Shown: positions 1-5,051 of the stretch, in pieces | Numbering within the stretch: position 1 is the first letter of the stretch | How the letters are laid out: each line of letters begins with the position of its first letter | Source of the DNA: Deltaproteobacteria bacterium | GTDB taxonomy: Bacteria; Desulfobacterota; Desulfobaccia; Desulfobaccales; Desulfobaccaceae | Direction: 5' to 3' | Assembly (NCBI GenBank): GCA_016874895.1 | Contig: VGSX01000262.1 | Location: 1-5,051, forward strand | DNA length: 5,051 nucleotides | Notes under the pieces: model-generated | What the model was told of the DNA's origin: nothing | The model's input: the letters and a program-made list of their open reading frames with translations, nothing else | The model's database searches: none | Translations under genes and position numbers: made by a program

Positions 1-53
1 GACCCCTGACCCCTGACCTCTGACCCCTGACCCCTGGCCCCTGGCCCCTGACC
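1..53. repeat. heptanucleotide tandem repeat, about 7.5 copies
   Basis: Seven consecutive 7-base units followed by a partial eighth: GACCCCT, GACCCCT, GACCTCT, GACCCCT, GACCCCT, GGCCCCT, GGCCCCT, GACC. Variation is limited to one C-to-T change (unit 3) and an A-to-G change shared by units 6 and 7. The array touches the left window edge, so its true length is unknown. It is non-coding as far as can be seen and lies about 40 bases beyond the stop codon of the minus-strand gene ending at 94. Bases 54-93 between the two hold no recognisable gene or strong hairpin. The regular unit suggests growth by replication slippage; any function is unknown. Confidence 0.93.
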
Positions 54-91
54 ACTTTCCTACACATCCGCAACCTGCCCGGAATTTTTCA

Positions 92-103
92 CATTAATTA
101 ATG
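92..103. repeat. 12-base perfect AT-rich palindrome over the stop codon
   Basis: CATTAATTAATG reads the same on both strands and contains the TAA stop of the minus-strand gene (bases 94-96). It has no loop, so it would form only a poor RNA hairpin, and it is not followed by a T tract on the minus strand. It could be a chance product of AT-rich sequence at a stop codon. I do not call it a terminator. Confidence 0.45.
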
Positions 104-1746
104 AGCAGATACAATGGCAATTTACTCAGAACGCTGCGGGTGCGCAGGTGGCTCCGGGCCAAGAGGTAGGGAAAAATATTGTGGTCGTCGGTCACCGGCT
201 CCAGGTGGGTGAGGTTTTCCCGGTGGACCAGCCGGGCTGAGTTTAAGGTGCGCCTGGCGTCGTCATCCTCGGGGGTTATGGTGGCGGCCGCCTGGAAGGC
301 CGGTTCCGGCGCAAGAGGGCCGAACCGTCCCACCACAAAGGCGTTGAGAAACGTGCCGGACTGGGATGGGCGGCGGAACTCCAGGATTTGGGGGAAAACG
401 GACGTAATGGTGGCCAGCAGCCTTTCATTGGGCTGTTCGTCCAGGTTGTCGAAAAACATGTTCATAATGACGATCCCCCCCGGTTTCAGAGAGTTTTTGA
501 GGTCCTGAAAAAATTCCCGGGTGAGGAGATATTCCGGGGTGGCATCGCCCTGAAAGAGATCCACCAGGACCAGATCAAAGGCCTGGGGTCGGCGGCGCAC
601 CAGGGTGCGGGCGTCTTCCCAGTGGTGCTTTATGCCCTGGGGGTCGTAGCCGAAAAAATCCTTGGCGGCATCCAGGGCCCGGGGATTTATTTCCGCTACA
701 GTCACCTGCAGCCCGTCAGCCTGCAGGCGTTTGGGGATAGCTCCTGCGGCCAGTCCCAGGACCCCCGCCTGTTGGGCCTCCGGGGGGGCATAGATCTCCG
801 CCAACCGCAGCATCATGGGGGTGTGATCCACTGCCTGGCCGTGCTGATTAAAATGATTCTGCACGATGCCGTCCTGGAGATACATAAGGTCCGTGAGACG
901 CCGGTGTTCTCCCCGGTATACCGCCACCACCTTGATATTCCCGAAAACTGAGGTGTATTCCGCCAGCATTTCCCAATGCTGGTCAATGCCGCTGTTCTCG
1001 GCCAGCAGACGCACAAAGCGGGGCTGGCCCCACTGCACCACTAAACTCAGGATGGCCAGGAGACAACACAGGAACAGGAATTTGCGCCGCACCAGCCGGG
1101 GCAATCCGTGGAGACGCCAGGCGGTCAGGGCCGTGGCCACGCAAAGGGCCAGGCTGATACCCATCACCGCCCGGAAGTTCGTCATGGTAGGGATCAGCAG
1201 AAAAGCTGTAACAATGACTCCGGCCACGGAACCGATGGTGCTGAGGAAAAAGACCCGCCCGGCCCCGGAGTCGCCTTCAGGCCCATCGCCCCGGCCCAAG
1301 GCAATGAGCAGGGGATTCATGGCCGACAGCAGGATCAAGGGAATGGCCAGGAGCATGGTCCCCCCCACGAAACTGGCGATGATGAGATTCCCCCAGGCCA
1401 GTAGGGGGAAAATCAGCGGATAGGTGAGGCCGGCGCCCACCAGGACCAGGGCGGCCAGGAATGGCGCCAGGAGATACAATGCCAGGATCGAAGCGGGCTC
1501 CCTCCCGACGGTCAATCTCCCCCCCAGATAATAACCGATGGCCAGAAAAATCAAGGTGATGGACAAAATCCCCGTCCAGATATACAGGCTCACTCCAAAA
1601 TAGGGCGTCATGATGCGGGAAGCCAGGAGCTCCAGAGAAAGGGTCGCCGCCCCGGTGAAAAATATCAGGAACTTAAGCCAGGGAGTCCCCTGGGATGAAT
1701 CCTGCCTCTCCCCCTGACTTGCCGTGTGCTTTAAATCTTGTGTCAT
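94..1746 (-). CDS. membrane-anchored spermidine-synthase-like protein (fused membrane domain plus SAM-binding domain)
   Basis: A 550-residue protein. Residues 1-22 are polar and probably cytoplasmic. About seven hydrophobic helices follow, near 24-44, 52-75, 86-106, 109-140 (perhaps two), 165-187, 192-210 and 222-239. Helix 1 holds the GAATLSLELLASRI pattern, followed by PYFG, which is typical of proteins annotated as fused MFS/spermidine synthase. From about residue 265 a SpeE-like domain begins: YLQDGIVQNHF (289-299) matches the LDG-x-x-Q entry strand, GLAAGAIPKRL (331-341) sits where the nucleotide-binding glycine loop lies, E352 fits the acidic residue that binds the ribose of SAM, and EDAR (377-380) and VDLFQG (395-400) follow. 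In true SpeE the last motif is DSTDP; here the first Asp (D396) is kept but the second, which helps bind putrescine, is Gln399. Real spermidine synthase activity is therefore doubtful, and the substrate is unknown. The start is supported by AAAGG seven bases upstream of ATG. It is divergent from clpB. Confidence 0.9.
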   Translation of the reverse strand: MTQDLKHTASQGERQDSSQGTPWLKFLIFFTGAATLSLELLASRIMTPYFGVSLYIWTGILSITLIFLAIGYYLGGRLTVGREPASILALYLLAPFLAALVLVGAGLTYPLIFPLLAWGNLIIASFVGGTMLLAIPLILLSAMNPLLIALGRGDGPEGDSGAGRVFFLSTIGSVAGVIVTAFLLIPTMTNFRAVMGISLALCVATALTAWRLHGLPRLVRRKFLFLCCLLAILSLVVQWGQPRFVRLLAENSGIDQHWEMLAEYTSVFGNIKVVAVYRGEHRRLTDLMYLQDGIVQNHFNQHGQAVDHTPMMLRLAEIYAPPEAQQAGVLGLAAGAIPKRLQADGLQVTVAEINPRALDAAKDFFGYDPQGIKHHWEDARTLVRRRPQAFDLVLVDLFQGDATPEYLLTREFFQDLKNSLKPGGIVIMNMFFDNLDEQPNERLLATITSVFPQILEFRRPSQSGTFLNAFVVGRFGPLAPEPAFQAAATITPEDDDARRTLNSARLVHRENLTHLEPVTDDHNIFPYLLARSHLRTRSVLSKLPLYLLIN

Positions 1747-1802
1747 ATCCGTGCCTTTATGAAAAACTTAGAGGCGCCCGGCTCCTGCCTGCCTCCCCCA
1801 AG

Positions 1803-1811
1803 ATTATACCA
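1803..1811 (-). promoter_or_regulatory. extended -10 promoter for the spermidine-synthase-like gene
   Basis: Read on the minus strand, this is TGGTATAAT: a perfect TATAAT hexamer preceded by the TGn extension that lets sigma-70 holoenzyme manage without a good -35. The hexamer 17 bases upstream (AAGCCA, minus strand of 1826-1831) matches TTGACA at only three positions. Transcription would begin near base 1796, giving a leader of about 50 bases before the ATG at 1746. That leader contains a GC-rich stretch with inverted arms GAGGC/GCCTC (1771-1775 and 1791-1795, loop of 15), too loose to call a regulatory structure. The motif is seen directly; promoter activity is inferred. Confidence 0.6.
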
Positions 1812-1887
1812 TCAGTTCCGGCTCATGGCTTAGTGATGTTTCAAAAAATACTGGAAAGCGGCTGAAAATGGCCCAATAACCATAAAA

Positions 1888-1933
1888 TTCCGCCAGGCCT
1901 GTCAGCCTTTATCTCGGTCTCAAGGTTCCGCCA
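1888..1933. repeat. direct repeat of TTCCGCCA in the divergent promoter region
   Basis: TTCCGCCA occurs at 1888-1895 and again at 1926-1933, with starts 38 bases apart. The second copy ends two bases before the -35 element proposed for clpB. The spacing is close to 3.6 helical turns, so the copies are not on the same DNA face. They could be a regulator site, but two 8-base copies in a 269-base spacer could also be chance. Confidence 0.3.
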
Positions 1934-1935
1934 AC

Positions 1936-1963
1936 TTGACAAAAGCAAAAACCGTATTAATTT
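1936..1963 (+). promoter_or_regulatory. candidate promoter for clpB
   Basis: A perfect TTGACA (1936-1941) is followed after 16 bases by TAATTT (1958-1963), which keeps the three most conserved -10 positions (T1, A2, T6). This gives a leader of about 45 bases before the ATG at 2016. Because clpB is a heat-shock gene in many proteobacteria, I also tried a sigma-32 reading: CTTGAC (1935-1940) with CCGTATTA (1952-1959). It matches CCCCATNT only partly and the 11-base gap is short, so that reading is weaker. No CIRCE element (TTAGCACTC-N9-GAGTGCTAA) is present, which argues against HrcA control. The 1955-1990 stretch is strongly AT-rich and includes TTATC-TAG-TTATC (1975-1987) and ATAAT-TAT-ATTAT (1966-1978), so the exact -10 is uncertain. 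Confidence 0.5.
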
Positions 1964-2015
1964 GAATAATTATATTATCTAGTTATCATTTTAGACTTCG
2001 GAGGACGCTCAGCAC

Positions 2016-4592
2016 ATGCGTTTTGATAAATTCACCTTAAAAGCCCAACAGGCCGTCCAGGGGGCCCAGGAGCTGGCCCAGACCATGGGGCACCCCCAGA
2101 TAGAACCGGCCCATCTGTTGCGGACCCTCCTGGCCCAGGAAGAGGGTCTGGTGCGGCCGGTCCTGAAAAAACTGGAGGCGGACCCCCGGAAGGTCATCCA
2201 GGGGGTGGATGATATATTAACCAGATTTCCCCAGGTCTCCGGGGCCGCCCAGGTTTACCTCTCCCCGGAATTGAATCAGGTTTTTGATGCCGCCTTTAAA
2301 GCCGCCACCCAGATGAAGGACGAGTACGTCTCCACCGAGCATCTCCTCCTGGCCCTGGTGCTGGCCAAAGATACGGAGGTGGGGCGCCTGTTCGCCTCCC
2401 TGGGCCTCACCGCCGAGGCCGTGATGCAGGCCCTGGCCGGGCTCAGAGGTTCCCAGCGAGTCACCGACCAGTCCCCCGAGGAAAAATTCCAACCCCTGGA
2501 AAAATACGGCCGGGACCTCACCGAGCTGGCCCGCACCGGCAGACTGGATCCGGTGATCGGCCGGGATATGGAAATCCGCCGCATTATGCAGGTGCTATCC
2601 CGGCGCACCAAGAATAATCCGGTCCTCATCGGGGAGGCCGGGGTGGGCAAAACCGCCATCGTGGAAGGCCTGGCCCAACGCATCGTTTATGGCGATGTCC
2701 CCGAGTCCCTCAAGGATAAGCAGATCGTTACCCTGGATATGGGGGCCCTTATTGCCGGGAGCAAGTACCGGGGCGAATTTGAGGACCGGTTAAAAGCGGT
2801 GCTTAAAGAGGTGGTGGAATCCGACGGCAAGATCATCATGTTCATCGATGAACTCCACACCCTCGTGGGCGCCGGCGCCGCGGAAGGGGCCATGGACGCC
2901 TCCAACATGCTCAAACCTCCCCTGGCCCGGGGCGAACTCCGCTGTATCGGGGCCACCACCTTGAATGAATACCGCAAGTATATCGAAAAAGACGCGGCCC
3001 TGGAACGGCGTTTCCAACCCATCCTGGTGGCCGAGCCCACCGTGGAGGACACCATCTCCATCCTGCGGGGCCTTAAGGAACGCTATGAAGTGCACCATGG
3101 CGTCCGCATCAAAGACAGCGCCCTCATCGCCGCGGCTACCCTGTCCAAGCGGTATATTGCCGACCGTTTTCTCCCGGACAAGGCGGTGGATCTCATCGAC
3201 GAGGCGGCCAGCAAGCTGCGCATCGAGATTGACAGCCTACCGGCGGAAATCGACGAAGTGGAGCGGCGCATCCGGCAGGAGGAGATCGAGAAGGAAGCCC
3301 TGAAAAAAGAGAATGATCCCGCTTCCCTGGAACGCCTGGAAAAAATCGAGCGGTCCCTGGCGGACCTCCGGGAGCAGGTGGCGGCCCAAAAGGCCCGCTG
3401 GCAGCAGGAAAAAGACGCCATCGCCCGGATCCGGGAAATCAAGGAGCAGATCGAACAGACCAAAATCGCCGAAGCCCAGGCCGAACGCCAGGGAGATCTG
3501 GCCAAGGCCGCGGAACTCCGTTACGGGGCCCTGTTAAATCTGCAGAAAGAGTTGCAGGCCGAAAACCATAAACTGGCTGAACTGCAAAGGGACGGCGCCA
3601 TGCTCAAGGAAGAGGTGGACGCCGAAGACGTGGCCGAAGTCGTGGCCAAGTGGACCGGCATCCCGGTGGCCCGCCTCCTGGAAGGCGAAAAACTAAAGCT
3701 GGTGCACATGGAAGAACGCCTGGCGGCCCGGGTGGTGGGCCAGACCGAGGCGGTGCAGGCGGTCTCCAATGCGGTGCGCCGGGCCCGGTCAGGCATCCAG
3801 GACCCCAATCGGCCCCTGGGTTCCTTTATCTTCATGGGCCCCACCGGCGTGGGCAAAACCGAGCTGGCCCGGGCCCTGGCGGAATTCCTCTTTGATTCGG
3901 AACAGGCCCTGATCCGCCTGGACATGTCCGAATATATGGAAAAACACACGGTCTCCCGGCTCGTCGGGGCTCCTCCAGGATATGTGGGCTATGAGGAAGG
4001 GGGGCAGCTCACCGAGGCCGTCCGGCGCCGGCCCTACTCCGTGGTGCTCTTCGATGAGATTGAAAAGGCCCACCCCGAGGTTTTCGACGCCCTCCTGCAG
4101 ATTCTGGATGACGGCCGCATGACCGACGGCCACGGCCGCACCGTGGATTTTAAAAACACCATCGTCATCATGACCTCCAACATCGGCAGTCAGTACATCA
4201 TGGAGGTCCGGGATGAGGAGGACATGCGCCAGAAGGTTATGGACGCCATGCGGTTTCACTTCAAGCCGGAATTCCTCAACCGGGTGGATGATATTATCAT
4301 TTTCCACCGGCTGGATAAGGAGCACCTGCGCCGCATCGTGGATCTACAGGCGCAGCGCCTGGTCCAGCGGCTGGAGGAGCACGGCATCCACCTGTCCCTC
4401 ACCGACAGGGCCCGGGACTTCCTGGCCGAGGCCGGCTTCGACCCGGTGTACGGGGCCAGGCCCCTCCGGCGGGCCATCCAGAAACAGGTGCAGGACAGCC
4501 TGGCCAAGCTTATCCTGGGCGGCGAGTTTACCGAGGGAGATAAGGTCATCGTGGATGCCGATGAGGCGGGCATGACTTTTGAGAAAAAATAA
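2016..4592 (+). CDS. clpB: ATP-dependent protein disaggregase ClpB (Hsp100)
   Basis: An 858-residue cytoplasmic AAA+ chaperone that forms hexamers and, with DnaK/DnaJ/GrpE, threads proteins out of aggregates; E. coli ClpB has 857 residues. Order: Clp N-domain (about 1-145), NBD1 with Walker A GEAGVGKT (206-213, K212), pore-loop Y251, Walker B DE (278-279) and arginine fingers R331/R332; coiled-coil M-domain (about 395-530) with the conserved Y503 that works with DnaK; NBD2 with Walker A GPTGVGKT (608-615, K614), pore-loop Y656 in GAPPGYVGYEEGG, Walker B DE (680-681), arginine finger R756 and sensor-2 GARPLRR (813-819, R815). All key residues are present, so it should be active. Numbering equals E. 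coli up to Y503, is +3 in the first part of NBD2, and returns to register by R756 because the stretch after TSNIGS is three residues shorter. It ends in DADEAGMTFEKK. GGAGG at 2000-2004, 11 bases before ATG, supports the start. It stands alone, divergent from the gene on the left and convergent with the one on the right. Confidence 0.98.
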   Translation: MRFDKFTLKAQQAVQGAQELAQTMGHPQIEPAHLLRTLLAQEEGLVRPVLKKLEADPRKVIQGVDDILTRFPQVSGAAQVYLSPELNQVFDAAFKAATQMKDEYVSTEHLLLALVLAKDTEVGRLFASLGLTAEAVMQALAGLRGSQRVTDQSPEEKFQPLEKYGRDLTELARTGRLDPVIGRDMEIRRIMQVLSRRTKNNPVLIGEAGVGKTAIVEGLAQRIVYGDVPESLKDKQIVTLDMGALIAGSKYRGEFEDRLKAVLKEVVESDGKIIMFIDELHTLVGAGAAEGAMDASNMLKPPLARGELRCIGATTLNEYRKYIEKDAALERRFQPILVAEPTVEDTISILRGLKERYEVHHGVRIKDSALIAAATLSKRYIADRFLPDKAVDLIDEAASKLRIEIDSLPAEIDEVERRIRQEEIEKEALKKENDPASLERLEKIERSLADLREQVAAQKARWQQEKDAIARIREIKEQIEQTKIAEAQAERQGDLAKAAELRYGALLNLQKELQAENHKLAELQRDGAMLKEEVDAEDVAEVVAKWTGIPVARLLEGEKLKLVHMEERLAARVVGQTEAVQAVSNAVRRARSGIQDPNRPLGSFIFMGPTGVGKTELARALAEFLFDSEQALIRLDMSEYMEKHTVSRLVGAPPGYVGYEEGGQLTEAVRRRPYSVVLFDEIEKAHPEVFDALLQILDDGRMTDGHGRTVDFKNTIVIMTSNIGSQYIMEVRDEEDMRQKVMDAMRFHFKPEFLNRVDDIIIFHRLDKEHLRRIVDLQAQRLVQRLEEHGIHLSLTDRARDFLAEAGFDPVYGARPLRRAIQKQVQDSLAKLILGGEFTEGDKVIVDADEAGMTFEKK

Positions 4593-4620
4593 TCAATCGG
4601 GCAGTCAGCGGAATCAGGAA

Positions 4621-4642
4621 AAGGCGTCAACAAACCCGCCTT
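4621..4642 (+). other. small inverted repeat after clpB
   Basis: AAGGCG (4621-4626) and CGCCTT (4637-4642) are perfect 6-base inverted arms around a 10-base loop, starting 28 bases past the clpB stop. The following bases (AAACCAATAT) are not a T tract, so it would not work as an ordinary intrinsic terminator. It might protect the 3' end of the mRNA or be incidental. Confidence 0.35.
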
Positions 4643-4663
4643 AAACCAATATCCTATTGAATG

Positions 4664-4707
4664 TTCCTGGCCAATTTCGGCCACCCCAGGAAATAAAAAT
4701 CTCTTTT
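4664..4707 (+). terminator. probable clpB transcription terminator
   Basis: A hairpin with core arms TGGCC (4668-4672) and GGCCA (4679-4683) around a 6-base loop AATTTC; outer arms TTCCT (4664-4668) and AGGAA (4688-4692) can add to the stem if a short C-rich bulge is allowed. It is followed by an A-rich run and then TCTCTTTT ending at 4707. The T stretch begins about 8 bases after the stem, so this is an imperfect intrinsic terminator. Its position, 70-115 bases after the clpB stop and before a convergent gene, supports the role. Confidence 0.5.
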
Positions 4708-4729
4708 GGGCGGGCACGGGGGCCCGCCC
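4708..4729 (-). terminator. strong GC-rich hairpin, 3' end of the LOG-like gene; REP-like palindrome
   Basis: Perfect 8-base arms GGGCGGGC (4708-4715) and GCCCGCCC (4722-4729) enclose a 6-base loop. The stem abuts the TAG stop of the minus-strand gene (4730-4732). Read on the minus strand it is followed by AAAAGAGATTTTTATTT, so a U-rich segment comes seven bases after the stem. On the plus strand the same A/T stretch precedes it, so the spacer serves both convergent genes. With its flank it reads GGGCGGGC...GCCCGCCCCTACA, the general style of GTAGGGGCGGG palindromes found dispersed in many bacterial genomes (from general knowledge, not a search). It may be a repetitive extragenic element used as a terminator. 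Confidence 0.55.
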
Positions 4730-5051
4730 CTACAGACTGCTGACCAGGGACCGCCATACGAGGGCCACCGCCTCCTGGGGCGAAGCGGCGGTCAGCATGC
4801 CCGGGAGGTTCCAGGTCAGGAGCAGGCCCACCACCGGTTTCCCTAATTTCAGGGCGATGGCCGCCTCGGAGATGGTGCCATAGCCTCCCGCCACGGCAAT
4901 CAGGGCGTCGGCGCTGTGGGCGATGAGTATATTGCGGGCATGGCCCAGGTTAGTGGCCAGGCTGTAGGTCAGGAAGGGATTGGCGGCGCGGCGGTCCGGT
5001 CCCGGCAGGATGCCGAGGCTGATCCCGCCGGCCTCCTGGGCTCCCTGGGCC
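4730..5051 (-). CDS. LOG/SLOG-fold protein of the TIGR00725 type, C-terminal part
   Basis: A partial gene: 106 codons plus a TAG stop (4730-4732); the N-terminus lies beyond the right edge. The visible protein starts AQGAQEAGGISLGILPG and shows the family landmarks in order: GILPGPD, an N-x-x-x-T-x-x-x-x-x-x-G-x-ARN-like segment (NPFLTYSLATNLGHARN), SADALIAV, then AGGYGTISE (4865-4891) and ALKLGKPVVGL. This is the Rossmann-like nucleotide-binding fold shared with LOG phosphoribohydrolases and molybdenum-cofactor carrier proteins. True cytokinin-activating LOG enzymes have PGGxGTxxE; here Ala replaces the Pro, as is common in the less studied TIGR00725 branch, so hydrolase activity should not be assumed. 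Families of this type usually have about 160-180 residues, so some 60-70 are probably missing. It is probably cytoplasmic. It converges with clpB across 137 bases, so its operon partners, if any, are outside the window. The fold assignment is firm; function is unknown. Confidence 0.82.
   Translation of the reverse strand, partial: AQGAQEAGGISLGILPGPDRRAANPFLTYSLATNLGHARNILIAHSADALIAVAGGYGTISEAAIALKLGKPVVGLLLTWNLPGMLTAASPQEAVALVWRSLVSSL

Noticed and set aside
388..951. 187-codon plus-strand open frame opposite the spermidine-synthase-like gene
   Set aside because: It lies wholly antisense to a gene with clear family motifs, has no recognisable domain, and its composition fits the shadow of a GC-rich gene.
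1935..1959. sigma-32 heat-shock promoter for clpB
   Set aside because: CTTGAC is a fair -35, but CCGTATTA is a poor match to CCCCATNT and the gap of 11 bases is shorter than usual. It is kept only as an alternative in the promoter entry.
1969..1974. second TATAAT on the minus strand within the divergent spacer
   Set aside because: The hexamer is perfect but no acceptable -35 lies 16-18 bases upstream and there is no TGn extension. Such hexamers are expected by chance in this AT-rich stretch.
2445..2462. internal start for a short ClpB form lacking the N-domain
   Set aside because: E. coli makes a short form from a GTG codon near residue 149. Here residue 149 is also Val and AGAGGT lies upstream, but the codon is GTC, which is not a normal start codon.
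3789..4325. 178-codon minus-strand open frame opposite clpB
   Set aside because: It is antisense to the highly conserved NBD2 of ClpB, has no family resemblance, and open antisense frames are expected in GC-rich coding DNA.
4601..4740. GCAGTC (4601-4606) and GACTGC (4735-4740) as long-range inverted ends of a small mobile element
   Set aside because: The arms are only six bases, there is no flanking target duplication, and the right arm lies inside the LOG-like coding sequence.

Overview
This window looks like an ordinary stretch of bacterial chromosome, moderately GC-rich in its genes, with AT-rich intergenic DNA. My best guess is a deltaproteobacterium in the broad sense (a Desulfobacca- or Syntrophobacter-like lineage). 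This rests on the codon use, the ClpB sequence style and the REP-like palindrome, and it is an inference, not something the sequence proves. There is no phage, transposase, CRISPR array, tRNA or rRNA.

Layout. Bases 1-53 are a heptanucleotide tandem repeat (GACCCCT-like units) cut by the window edge. It lies downstream of a minus-strand gene (94-1746) for a membrane-anchored, spermidine-synthase-like protein of 550 residues. This protein has about seven N-terminal membrane helices followed by a SAM-binding Rossmann domain whose polyamine-site residues are altered. A 269-base AT-rich divergent spacer (1747-2015) carries a promoter for each flanking gene. The plus-strand gene at 2016-4592 is a complete clpB disaggregase of 858 residues with every catalytic motif intact. 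Bases 4593-4729 are a 3' region between convergent genes, with two hairpins around a shared A/T stretch. A minus-strand partial gene (4730 to beyond 5051) encodes the C-terminal part of a LOG/SLOG-fold protein of the TIGR00725 type.

How the genes relate. The spermidine-synthase-like gene and clpB are transcribed divergently, and clpB and the LOG-like gene converge. None is co-transcribed with another inside the window, so there is no operon evidence for a shared pathway. ClpB would work with DnaK/DnaJ/GrpE encoded elsewhere.

I did not find an undescribed multi-gene system. The points most worth a second look are the non-canonical active site of the spermidine-synthase-like protein, the start-site repeat, the divergent promoter region and the palindrome abutting the LOG-like stop codon.
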